From JBBKWU01 sp037969035 (GTDB lineage: Bacteria; Pseudomonadota; Alphaproteobacteria; Micavibrionales; Micavibrionaceae), in NCBI GenBank assembly GCA_037969035.1, contig JBBKWU010000012.1, positions 186,001 through 250,000 of the forward strand: 64,000 nt of DNA, read 5' to 3'. The notes under the pieces were generated by a model. It saw nothing but the letters and a program-made list of their open reading frames with translations, made no database searches and had not been told where the DNA came from. Positions 7,428 to 15,146 of this stretch are shown here, piece by piece. Within the stretch, counting starts at the first letter, position 1; every line of letters starts with the position of its first letter. The translations under genes and the position numbers were made by a program.

Positions 7428-8453
7428 TTGACTGTTAAAAAAACAAGCAAGAAACCGAATTTAAAAACCGTGTCCAATAGCAACCCAGAGCCATCAGCAG
7501 AAGAACTTAAAAAATTCTACCGCGAGATGTTACTGATCCGCCGTTTCGAGGAAAAAGCGGGGCAGCTTTATGGTATGGGTCTTATTGGTGGATTCTGTCA
7601 CCTTTACATCGGGCAAGAAGCCGTTGTCACGGGCATTCAATCCGTTCAAGAAGAGCAAGACAGCATCATCACAGCCTATCGTGATCATGGTCATATGTTG
7701 GCCTGTGGTATGGATGCCAAAGGCGTTATGGCGGAGCTAACAGGACGCGAAGGTGGTTACTCCCGCGGTAAAGGTGGTTCCATGCACATGTTCAGCCGCG
7801 AGAAAAATTTCTATGGCGGGCACGGTATTGTTGGCGCGCAAATTTCTATTGGTACAGGCTTGGCCTTTGCTCATAAATATAAGGGCGATGGTGGTGTTTC
7901 TGTAACCTATATGGGTGACGGTGCTTCGAACCAAGGCCAAGTTGCCGAGAGTTATAATATGGCAGCCCTCTGGAAACTTCCTGTGCTCTACGTGATCGAG
8001 AACAACCGCTACGGCATGGGCACAAGCACAACACGCCACGCCGCAGGCGAGCTTTACCGCCGTGGTGAAGGCTACGGAATCCCTGGTGAACAAGTTGATG
8101 GCATGGATGTTTTTGCTGTACAGGCTGCGGCACGCCAAGCCATGGATTACATCCGCCAAGGCAACGGGCCTTACATCTTGGAAATGATGACCTATCGTTA
8201 CCGTGGGCACTCTATGTCTGACCCTGCGAAATACCGCACAAAAGACGAAGTGTCTAAATTCAAAGACGAGCATGACCCGATTTTGATCGTCAAACAAATG
8301 ATGGATAAAGAGGGCATCAAAGAAGACGAGCTAAAAGATATCGACAAAGAGATCAAAGCCATCGTCAACGAGTCCGCTGAATTCTCGCAACAATCACCCG
8401 AGCCTGATCCTGCCGAGCTTTGGACAGATATCTTGGTTGAAGTGGAGGAATAA
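7428..8453 (+). CDS. pdhA: pyruvate dehydrogenase E1 component, alpha subunit
   Basis: E1 alpha binds thiamine diphosphate and, with E1 beta, decarboxylates pyruvate and acetylates the lipoyl group. It is 341 residues, a normal length. Translation starts at a TTG at 7428, placed by a GGAG site 7-8 bases upstream. Family blocks are REMLLIRRFEEKAGQLYG, GFCHLYIGQEA, AYRDHGHML, GGSMHMFS, and the thiamine diphosphate motif GDGASNQGQVAESYNMAALW...NN. The phosphorylation-loop region YRYRGHSMSDPAKYRTKDEV is also present. The N-terminal 25 residues are a Lys/Ser-rich tail. The stop is one base before the AUG of the first chagasin-like gene. Confidence 0.97.
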   Translation: MTVKKTSKKPNLKTVSNSNPEPSAEELKKFYREMLLIRRFEEKAGQLYGMGLIGGFCHLYIGQEAVVTGIQSVQEEQDSIITAYRDHGHMLACGMDAKGVMAELTGREGGYSRGKGGSMHMFSREKNFYGGHGIVGAQISIGTGLAFAHKYKGDGGVSVTYMGDGASNQGQVAESYNMAALWKLPVLYVIENNRYGMGTSTTRHAAGELYRRGEGYGIPGEQVDGMDVFAVQAAARQAMDYIRQGNGPYILEMMTYRYRGHSMSDPAKYRTKDEVSKFKDEHDPILIVKQMMDKEGIKEDELKDIDKEIKAIVNESAEFSQQSPEPDPAELWTDILVEVEE

Positions 8454-8454
8454 A

Positions 8455-8766
8455 ATGGCTGATACACGCCCATCAAGAACCTATATCAAAGGAAGCCTCA
8501 GCACGATCTTCTCAATGTCCGAAGAAGACAAAGAGGGCTACGAGCTTGTGCCCAAAGATGTTGCAGGACTTAGCATTACATCGCGCCGCATTCCGGCAAA
8601 CCCCGATGATACATACCCAACAGCCCTTCGCGAATTCACAATTAAAGCGGCACAAAGAGGCAGTTACTCCGTTGACTTTGAATATAAAAACAAAGAAACG
8701 GGCGATGTGGGGTACACCATGAACAATATATTTATCTTTAAACGTCGCTTTCTAGGGCTTTTCTAA
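8455..8766 (+). CDS. diverged chagasin-like (I42-like) small protein, copy A
   Basis: A 103-residue soluble protein without a signal peptide. The ATG at 8455 is one base after the pdhA stop and its GGAGG site lies in the pdhA end, so it is translationally linked to pdhA. It is clearly paralogous to the gene at 9360-9680: both contain YIKGSL, TIFSM, EGYEL, GLSITS, REFTI and end in FIFKRRFLGLF. The order of a Gly-Tyr turn, then xREFTIKAAQRGSYSVDFEY, parallels the TxTFxIKADRRGEYKVTFNH strand pair of the neighbouring chagasin-like gene. The chagasin GG and RPW loop residues are missing, so it may have the same immunoglobulin-like fold but not the same inhibitory site. Function unknown. Confidence 0.75.
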   Translation: MADTRPSRTYIKGSLSTIFSMSEEDKEGYELVPKDVAGLSITSRRIPANPDDTYPTALREFTIKAAQRGSYSVDFEYKNKETGDVGYTMNNIFIFKRRFLGLF

Positions 8767-8794
8767 AAAAAAACATAACAAAAAGGAGAAAAAC

Positions 8795-8916
8795 ATGGCT
8801 ACCAAAGCAATTATAAAAACATTTAATCTGGGAAAATTAATTTTATAAATTTAGCATGTGCTGTTTTGGGCTTTGTGGTTCTTGGCATGTTGCGGCATCA
8901 AACGGAGGCTTCATAA
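8795..8916 (+). pseudogene. broken mini-gene for a ~40-residue single-helix protein
   Basis: A strong AAAAGGAG precedes an ATG at 8795 that reads MATKAIIKTFNLGKLIL and stops at 8848. The other frame then continues without a stop through a hydrophobic helix (FINLACAVLGFVVLGMLR) to a stop at 8914-8916, right against the next AUG. Adding one base in the GGGAAAA run near 8830-8836 would join both into a coherent small membrane protein. This is either a one-base deletion, a sequencing error in a homopolymer, or a ribosomal slip site. Confidence 0.5.
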
Positions 8917-9222
8917 ATGACTCAAAAATCAAATATTGAGATAACTGTAAAAAACTCTCTTCAAACAACCTTGTCCTTTGATGAAGATGCCTCAACGGGC
9001 TATATATGGACACATAATAGCGTCAACGGGCTAGAAATATCGACGACCTTTAACAATATTTCGATTTTGCCCGCGGATATGTCGATGGGGGGAACGGCAG
9101 AAAAGACGTTTGAAATAAAGGCTGACCGACGAGGCGAATACAAAGTTACTTTTAATCACGCGCGCCCTTGGGACCCAGACCAAATGATAGAAACCAGAGA
9201 ATACACATATAAATTTATTTAA
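8917..9222 (+). CDS. chagasin-like (inhibitor family I42) protein
   Basis: A 101-residue protein with the three loops that define chagasin-type inhibitors of papain-family cysteine peptidases. The DASTGYIW stretch corresponds to the NPTTGY-x-W loop, MGGTAEKTFEIKA corresponds to the GxGG loop with its following strand, and ARPWDPD is the RPW loop. The length is typical of the family. No signal peptide is present, so it would act in the cytoplasm, although many bacterial members are exported. An ACGGAGG site precedes the ATG. It lies inside the pdh operon between two diverged paralogs. The target is unknown, and no papain-like peptidase is in the window. Confidence 0.8.
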   Translation: MTQKSNIEITVKNSLQTTLSFDEDASTGYIWTHNSVNGLEISTTFNNISILPADMSMGGTAEKTFEIKADRRGEYKVTFNHARPWDPDQMIETREYTYKFI

Positions 9223-9247
9223 CCGAACAATACGGAGCCTACGCCCA

Positions 9248-9317
9248 ATGCCTATTACAGTTATATTGCCCGCACTCCGGCAAATGCCGTTTTTAGAATT
9301 TTTCTAAAAGAGAGAAT
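9248..9317 (+). pseudogene. duplication scar: pdhB 5' end copy joined to an I42-like 3' end copy
   Basis: Bases 9248-9276 copy the beginning of pdhB (9697-9725), with 24 of 29 identical, and read MPITVILPAL where pdhB reads MPITITMPAL. Directly after, 9282-9317 match 9654-9690, the end of I42-like copy B plus its spacer, with 30 of 37 positions identical and one gap. The two pieces are in the reverse of their order at pdhB, as expected at the junction of an old tandem duplication. The open frame stops after 19 codons, so it is non-functional as pdhB. Confidence 0.75.
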
Positions 9318-9359
9318 GGGCTATCGAAGTGTTAGTACAGCAAGACAGGAGAAATGAAA

Positions 9360-9680
9360 ATGTTTAATAAGACTAAAGGACATTCAACTACTAGATATAT
9401 CAAAGGCAGTTTAAATACTATCTTTTCAATGCCTGAAGGAGAGAAAGAGGGTTATGAACTTATCCCGCAAGATGTTGAGGGATTGTCTATAACCTCTCAA
9501 CGGATTCCGATAAACTCGGATGATACTTATAAAACAGCTCGGAGAGAATTCACAATTAACGCCTCCCAACGGGGTGAATACAATATTAGATTTGAGTATA
9601 AAAATAAGGATACAGGTCATGTTGCTTATTCAGATGGCTGCACTTTTATCTTTAAACGTCGTTTTCTAGGACTTTTTTAA
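9360..9680 (+). CDS. diverged chagasin-like (I42-like) small protein, copy B
   Basis: About 106 residues, paralogous over its whole length to the gene at 8455-8766. Shared blocks are RYIKGSL, TIFSMPE, EGYELIPQDV, GLSITSQRIP, REFTINASQRGEYNIRFEYKNKDTG and FKRRFLGLF. The ATG at 9360 has an AGGAG 8 bases upstream. The ATG at 9354 would be only 2 bases from it. Codon use is visibly more AT-rich than in copy A, so the copies have diverged for some time under protein-level constraint. Function unknown. It lies 16 bases before pdhB, whose ribosome site is in the short gap. Confidence 0.75.
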   Translation: MFNKTKGHSTTRYIKGSLNTIFSMPEGEKEGYELIPQDVEGLSITSQRIPINSDDTYKTARREFTINASQRGEYNIRFEYKNKDTGHVAYSDGCTFIFKRRFLGLF

Positions 9681-9696
9681 CAGAGAGAATTAAGCA

Positions 9697-11169
9697 ATGC
9701 CTATTACAATTACAATGCCTGCATTATCACCAACCATGGAAGAGGGAACACTTTCCAAATGGGTCGTAAAAGAGGGTGACACTGTTGCCGCTGGTGATGT
9801 TATTGCCGAAATTGAAACCGATAAGGCCACGATGGAAGTCGAAGCCGTCGATGAAGGTACAATTGGCAAAATCCTTGTTGCCGAAGGCACAGAAAACGTA
9901 GCGGTGAACGCACCGATTGCGCTTTTACTGGAAGAGGGCGAAGATAAGTCCGCGCTGGACAATGTCACTCTGAGCGACAGCGAAGAGTCTCAATCACAAA
10001 AGGCCGATTCTTCGGCTCAGCCTCAAAATGACAGTGCAGAAGAGCCAACACCAATTGCCGCCAAATCATCAGGCAGCGCAGCACAACAAGCAGGAAAAGC
10101 CATCAAAAACCGCGACATTCTCTACGCGCAAGGCCAAATCATTGAGCCACCAATGTTTGATGAAGCGGCGTTCTTCTCCAAAACAACCGAAGAAATGACT
10201 GTACGTGAAGCACTGCGTTCTGCCATGCGCGAAGAAATGACGGCTGATGAATCCGTATTCATCATGGGTGAGGAAGTCGCCGAATATAACGGCGCGTATA
10301 AAATCACCCAAGGCTTGCTGGACGAGTTCGGCGATAAGCGCGTGATTGATACACCAATTACCGAGCACGGCTTTGCTGGTATCGGCGTTGGTGCGGCCTT
10401 TAACGGCCTCAAACCAATTGTTGAATTTATGACCATGAACTTTGCGATGCAGGCGATTGACCACATTATCAACTCTGCTGGTAAAACGCTTTATATGGCG
10501 GGTGGTCAAATGGGTTGCCCGATTGTGTTCCGTGGGCCAAACGGTGCTGCGGCACGCGTTGGCGCACAACACAGCCAGTGTTACGCAAGTTGGTACGCTC
10601 ATGTTCCGGGTTTGAAAGTTGTTGCACCATGGTCTGCCGCCGATGCCAAAGGCTTGCTGAAGGCTGCTATTCGTGACCCGAACCCTGTTGTGTTCTTGGA
10701 AAACGAAATCATGTACGGGCAGAGCTTTGAAACACCGACAGACAAAGACTTCGTTATCCCGATTGGTCGCGCCAAGATCGAGCGCGAGGGTAGTGATGTT
10801 ACGCTTGTTGCGTTCTCAATCATGGTTGGTAAAGCCTTGGAAGCCGCCGAGAAATTGGCTGCCGAAGGAATTGATGCGGAAGTCATTAACCTACGCACAA
10901 TTCGTCCGCTAGATCGTTACACTATTTTGGAAAGCTTGAAGAAAACAAACCGTCTTGTCACCTGTGAAGAAGGTTGGCCGTTTGCAGGCGTAGGTGCTGA
11001 AATTGCAGCGCTTTGCATGGAACATGGTTTTGATTACCTTGATGCCCCTGTGAGACGCGTATGTGCTGCGGATGTGCCAATGCCTTATGCTGATAATCTA
11101 GAGAAGCTTGCCTTGCCGCAAGTTGACGAAATTGTTCACGCTGCCAAGGATGTTTGTTACAAGGATTAA
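9697..11169 (+). CDS. pdhB: pyruvate dehydrogenase E1 component, beta subunit, with N-terminal lipoyl domain
   Basis: A 490-residue fusion. Residues 1-80 form a lipoyl domain with the modification motif ETDKATMEVE (Lys43). An Ala/Ser/Gln-rich linker follows at about residues 90-150. The rest is the E1 beta transketolase-type domain (TVREALRSAMREEM, MGEEVAEYNGAYKITQGLLDEFG, DTPITEHGFAGIGVGAA, VFRGPNGAAARVGAQHSQ, NLRTIRPLD). E1 beta with its own lipoyl domain is characteristic of alphaproteobacterial complexes. Here it matters more than usual, because the E2 subunit encoded next lacks a lipoyl domain. Confidence 0.97.
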   Translation: MPITITMPALSPTMEEGTLSKWVVKEGDTVAAGDVIAEIETDKATMEVEAVDEGTIGKILVAEGTENVAVNAPIALLLEEGEDKSALDNVTLSDSEESQSQKADSSAQPQNDSAEEPTPIAAKSSGSAAQQAGKAIKNRDILYAQGQIIEPPMFDEAAFFSKTTEEMTVREALRSAMREEMTADESVFIMGEEVAEYNGAYKITQGLLDEFGDKRVIDTPITEHGFAGIGVGAAFNGLKPIVEFMTMNFAMQAIDHIINSAGKTLYMAGGQMGCPIVFRGPNGAAARVGAQHSQCYASWYAHVPGLKVVAPWSAADAKGLLKAAIRDPNPVVFLENEIMYGQSFETPTDKDFVIPIGRAKIEREGSDVTLVAFSIMVGKALEAAEKLAAEGIDAEVINLRTIRPLDRYTILESLKKTNRLVTCEEGWPFAGVGAEIAALCMEHGFDYLDAPVRRVCAADVPMPYADNLEKLALPQVDEIVHAAKDVCYKD

Positions 11170-11323
11170 TTTCCTATCTCAATGTTTTTGTGTTAGGCTG
11201 AACATTGGTTAAACGCTGTACCACACAGCGACACAGAGGAATAAGGCGCGAGAGCAGTAAAACTTGCGATTAAACTGGAGAAACTTGTTTTTACAAATAA
11301 AAACAAAAGGTTATGGATAGAGA

Positions 11324-12259
11324 ATGAGCACACAAGAAAAACGTATATTTGCATCACCATTGGCGCGTCGCATCGCATCGCAAGATGGCATTGACCTTTC
11401 CTCCATACAAGGCTCAGGCCCACATGGACGTATTGTAAAGGCGGATCTCAAAAATGGTGGTGGCGTTGTGAAATCACCATCTTCTGCGGCAAGCTCTGCG
11501 AATGCCTCTGCTGCGACCAAAGCGCCTTCATCTGGCACCGATGCGCGTAAGCTTGCTGATGCATATGGTATGGAATACACCGAAATCCCGAATGATTCTG
11601 TACGCAAAATCATTGCTTCACGTTTGCTCGAATCCAAACAAACTGTGCCGCATTTCTATCTGACTGTGGAATGCCGTATTGATGAATTGCTCAAAGCACG
11701 GGCGGACATCAACGCAAAAGCCAACGGTGATTATAAGCTCTCCGTTAATGACTTTGTTGTTAAAGCGTGTGCTAATGCGCTGCATCGCTATCCGAAAGCC
11801 AACGTGGCTTGGACGAACGATGCTATTTTGCAATTCAAGCATGCTGATATCTCTGTTGCTGTGTCTACGCCGAATGGTTTGATTACGCCGATTGTGAAGC
11901 ATGCTGAAACCAAAGGCCTCAAGCAAATCTCTGCCGAAATCAAAGACATGGCAGGCCGCGCCCGTGATGGTAAGCTCAAGCCTGAAGAATTCCAAGGAGG
12001 CACGTTCTCTGTATCGAACCTCGGTATGTTTGGGATTAGCGAGTTCTCTGCGATCATCAACCCGCCGCAATCTTGTATTCTAGCTGTCGGGGCAGGGGAG
12101 CCAAAGCCTTACGTCGATGCGAATGGTGAGATCAAAGTCGGCACATTCATGAAAGCCACGCTTTCAGTAGATCACCGCTCCGTTGATGGCGCGGTGGGTG
12201 CTGAATATCTCAAAATCCTGAAAGAGTATATAGAGAATCCTATCTCTATGCTGCTGTAG
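11324..12259 (+). CDS. pdhC: dihydrolipoamide acetyltransferase E2 without a lipoyl domain
   Basis: A 311-residue E2 that transfers the acetyl group to CoA and forms the core of the pyruvate dehydrogenase complex. It begins directly with the peripheral-subunit-binding domain (about residues 9-42, ASPLARRIASQ...GSGPHGRIVKADL). A Ser/Ala-rich linker and the catalytic domain with SVDHRSVDGAVGA (His284, Asp288) follow. The usual N-terminal lipoyl domain of about 80 residues is absent. The 154 bases upstream contain no ETDKA-like coding remnant in any frame I read, and no open frame joins. The start has no strong ribosome site (GGTTATGGATAGAG). The substrate-carrying lipoyl group must come from E1 beta or elsewhere. 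Confidence 0.93.
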   Translation: MSTQEKRIFASPLARRIASQDGIDLSSIQGSGPHGRIVKADLKNGGGVVKSPSSAASSANASAATKAPSSGTDARKLADAYGMEYTEIPNDSVRKIIASRLLESKQTVPHFYLTVECRIDELLKARADINAKANGDYKLSVNDFVVKACANALHRYPKANVAWTNDAILQFKHADISVAVSTPNGLITPIVKHAETKGLKQISAEIKDMAGRARDGKLKPEEFQGGTFSVSNLGMFGISEFSAIINPPQSCILAVGAGEPKPYVDANGEIKVGTFMKATLSVDHRSVDGAVGAEYLKILKEYIENPISMLL

Positions 12260-12272
12260 GCTTAGACATGGG

Positions 12273-13060
12273 CTACGGCTTCATATCCATCCTTGATCGC
12301 AACTGTAAATTGTAGCGATCGCCCGCGGTTAAAGTATAAACCGTAGCATTCGTAACATTAAACTCTTCACCAAGCTCTTTATCAAGGATATCGGTCTCAA
12401 TTCCGATACCATCAACAATTGTAACAGCGCCACTCCCAACGACTTCTAAAGTATTTCCGCGCAAGACTAGAGCCGTATCCTCATCAACCCCGATACCTAT
12501 TAAGGCTGGGTTTGTGGCCACCATGTGAAACAATCGTGGTAAGCGGCCTCGCTGCGTAAAATGCGTATCAACAACCGCATCTTTGATAAAACCAAAACCA
12601 GCTGTGGCACTTACTTCGCCTTTATGCATAGCCTTTTCGACAAGACCACCATAGAGCATCAAGCTAGGCAATACTGCCGCCCCTCACTTGTTCCAGCAAT
12701 AACCGCGCCGTTTTCATGCGCCTGCCTTATAGCACCAAGTACCGCTGTTCCTGCCAGATTGAAACTCAAACGAAGTTGATCTCCCCCAGAGAAAAAGATA
12801 ACATCTGCGGCAAGTATTTGTGACGCGATGATCGAGCTATTAGCCTGAGCACGGCTATCGATATGAGAGACGGTAATATCGTCTATACCCAATACATGAA
12901 AAGCATCTTCATATTTTATCTTAGCGTCGTCAGGATAAGATGTGGCTGTCGTAATGACGTGAACTCGTTGCCCTGGTGCTTCAGCCAACACACGTTTCAA
13001 AACGCTCATATTTCCCGTTTTGGCCTCACTGCCACCAATAGCAATTACTGCGCCTGTCAT
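12273..13060 (-). pseudogene. cphB: cyanophycinase-like peptidase S51, frameshifted
   Basis: Cyanophycinases degrade the storage polymer cyanophycin to Asp-Arg dipeptides. The N-terminal half (from ATG at 13060, or TTG at 13075) reads GAVIAIGGSEAK...VITTATSYPDDA...DVIFFSGGDQLRL and reaches AVIAGTSEG before running out of frame. The C-terminal half, in another frame, reads LMLYGG...DTHFTQRGRLPRLFHMVATNPALIGIGVDEDTALV, a classic CphB block. The break is at about 12688-12694. Restoring one base turns it into GTSAGAAV, the family's catalytic Ser motif. With the fix the length (about 265 residues) is normal. It is either a recent pseudogene or a sequence error. No cyanophycin synthetase is in the window. 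Confidence 0.85.
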
Positions 13061-13111
13061 AGCCCCCACAATCAATCTACGGCGTTATACCGCCAAAATA
13101 AAATGCTCAAA

Positions 13112-13132
13112 AATCTATATTACCCATAGATT
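13112..13132 (-). terminator. weak candidate terminator
   Basis: A 7-bp perfect hairpin (AATCTAT/ATAGATT, 7-base loop) overlaps the stop of the minus-strand gene at 13131-13559 and on that strand continues into TTTTTG. The stem is AT-only, so it may be weak. Confidence 0.35.
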
Positions 13133-13559
13133 ACCCTAATTTAAAGATCTGCGCTTTTGGGTTATCATTGCGCACGACATCCATTTGATGCTGACGCACG
13201 GCACCGTATCCCAAAACAGCCATTTGATCGCGGTGGTCTCTGAACGCTTTAAGCAGCGACAGTGACGAGCCAAAGCTCCCGACATGGCGTTTTGCAACAG
13301 GGGTCACAACATCGATTTCATTGTTAGCAAGCGTCTCTGTAAACGCTGCACGTTCCGTAAATGACTCCACCAGCCAACGGTTTGATCCTGCCTCACGTTT
13401 GGCCACGAGTTGAACGCGCTCTCTGGTGCAGGGACCATGAGAATCATATTTATCGATTTGTTTTTCCATCTGAGAACTTGATAAAACGGTATCGCCCACC
13501 GTATTTTCCTCGACATTAACGCCCATATTAGTAAGAATACGCTGTATAAATTTATTCAT
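13131..13559 (-). CDS. hypothetical protein
   Basis: A 142-residue, mostly polar protein with no signal peptide or membrane segment and no family I recognise. A GAGG sequence about 7 bases before the ATG supports the start. It contains a short amphipathic N-terminus (MNKFIQRILTNMGV) and a basic, Gln/Arg-rich end. It runs in the same direction as the broken cyanophycinase gene, 70 bases upstream of it. It is divergent from lpd with about 100 bases between starts, so the two probably share a promoter region. Confidence 0.6.
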   Translation of the reverse strand: MNKFIQRILTNMGVNVEENTVGDTVLSSSQMEKQIDKYDSHGPCTRERVQLVAKREAGSNRWLVESFTERAAFTETLANNEIDVVTPVAKRHVGSFGSSLSLLKAFRDHRDQMAVLGYGAVRQHQMDVVRNDNPKAQIFKLG

Positions 13560-13660
13560 AGTTTTAACCTCTGTTTATTACCGTACACAGGCAATATAAA
13601 ACCATAATTTGTGAATTTATTGCAATAAAAACTTAGATGACGAGAGTAAAAGGAAATAAT

Positions 13661-15061
13661 ATGTCCGAAAATGAATATGACCTCATAGTTATTGGTGGTG
13701 GCCCAGGGGGCTATGTCGCCGCTATTCGCGCGGCACAGCTTAAAATGAAAGTCGCGCTGATTGAGGCCAATCATTTGGGTGGTATCTGCTTAAACTGGGG
13801 CTGTATCCCAACAAAAGCACTCCTACGCTCTAGCGAGATCAACCATCTACTACAGCACGCCGATCAATTCGGTTTCAAAATCGACAGCTATAGCTTTGAT
13901 ATCGAGAAAATCGTCAAACGCTCCCGCGCTGTGTCAAAGCAGCTTTCAAGCGGTGTGCAACATTTGCTGAAAAAAAATAAGGTCGAGGTCTTTAACGGCT
14001 ACGGCAAACTACAAGGCAAAGGCGTTGTCAGCATCGAATCCGATGGTAAAGAACAGAATAAAATTAAAGGCAAACACATCATCGTTGCAACAGGCGCACG
14101 CGCACGGACACTTCCAAATCTTGAGCCTGATGGCAAGCTTGTCTGGAGCTATAAAGAGGCCATGGTGCCTGAGGCAATGCCAAAATCTATCCTTGTCGTG
14201 GGATCAGGTGCTATCGGCATTGAATTTGCCAGCTTCTACCGCAATATGGGCGCGGATGTGACCGTTGTTGAAGTGATGGACCGCGTTGTCCCCGCCGAAG
14301 ATGAAGAAATTTCCGCCTTTGCACGCAAACAGTTCGAAAAGCAAGGCATGACAATTCATACGAACGCCAAGGTTGTGAAGCTGGAAAAGGGCAAAGATAA
14401 TGTAACCTGTCATGTCGAGCTAAACGGTAAAACCGAAAAAATGACTGTTGATCGCGTCATTATGGCCGTTGGCATTGTTGGCAACATCGAAAATATTGGC
14501 CTTGAAAATACAAAGGTCAAGACAGATCGTGGTCAAATTATCACCAATGAATGGTTGGCAACGGATGAGCCTAACGTTTATGCGATTGGCGATGTCGCGG
14601 GCGCGCCATGGTTGGCACATAAAGCCTCCCATGAAGGCGTTATTTGTGTTGAAAAAATTGCGGGGCTAAAAGACGTTCACCCGATGGTTAAAAGCAATAT
14701 CCCCGGCTGTACGTACTGTATGCCACAAATTGCAAGCGTTGGGTTGACTGAAGCCAAAGCAAAGGATGCGGGCTATGATATCAAAGTAGGGCGTTTTCCA
14801 TTTATGGGGAACGGCAAGGCGATTGCGCTTGGTGAGCCAGAGGGCATAGTTAAAACCATTTTTGATAAGAAAACGGGCGAGTTGCTTGGAGCCCATATGA
14901 TTGGCACGGAAGTCACAGAACTCATTCAAGGCTATGGCATTGCAAAAACGCTCGAAACAACCGAAATCGATTTAATGCACACAATTTTTCCACACCCAAC
15001 CTTGTCCGAGATGATGCACGAAAGTGTGCTTGATGCGGATGATCGTGCCATCCACTTTTAA
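13661..15061 (+). CDS. lpd: dihydrolipoamide dehydrogenase (E3)
   Basis: E3 reoxidises the dihydrolipoyl group of the pyruvate dehydrogenase complex with FAD and NAD. The chosen ATG at 13661 has AAAGGA upstream and gives 466 residues. An upstream in-frame ATG at 13637 lacks a ribosome site. Features in order are the FAD-binding VIGGGPGGYVAAIRAA, the redox disulfide GGICLNWGCIPTKALL (Cys43 and Cys48), the NAD-binding VVGSGAIGIEFASFY, the second FAD site NVYAIGDVAGAPWLAHKASHEG, and the dimer-interface His-Glu in IFPHPTLSEMMHE. All are intact. It follows pdhABC after two minus-strand genes that interrupt the usual operon. Confidence 0.97.
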   Translation: MSENEYDLIVIGGGPGGYVAAIRAAQLKMKVALIEANHLGGICLNWGCIPTKALLRSSEINHLLQHADQFGFKIDSYSFDIEKIVKRSRAVSKQLSSGVQHLLKKNKVEVFNGYGKLQGKGVVSIESDGKEQNKIKGKHIIVATGARARTLPNLEPDGKLVWSYKEAMVPEAMPKSILVVGSGAIGIEFASFYRNMGADVTVVEVMDRVVPAEDEEISAFARKQFEKQGMTIHTNAKVVKLEKGKDNVTCHVELNGKTEKMTVDRVIMAVGIVGNIENIGLENTKVKTDRGQIITNEWLATDEPNVYAIGDVAGAPWLAHKASHEGVICVEKIAGLKDVHPMVKSNIPGCTYCMPQIASVGLTEAKAKDAGYDIKVGRFPFMGNGKAIALGEPEGIVKTIFDKKTGELLGAHMIGTEVTELIQGYGIAKTLETTEIDLMHTIFPHPTLSEMMHESVLDADDRAIHF

Positions 15062-15146
15062 TCGGCTCTTGCAACTCAATACATGAACAGATAGCATTTA
15101 ATACGTTGTGGTTTTTATATTATCAATAAATTAAAGGGGCCTGTTT

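Noticed and set aside
11170..11323. Possible remnant of a lipoyl domain before pdhC
   Set aside because: No frame gives an ETDKA-like motif or continuous coding. Only two short hairpins (GCTGT/ACAGC and GTTTTT/AAAAAC) are seen.
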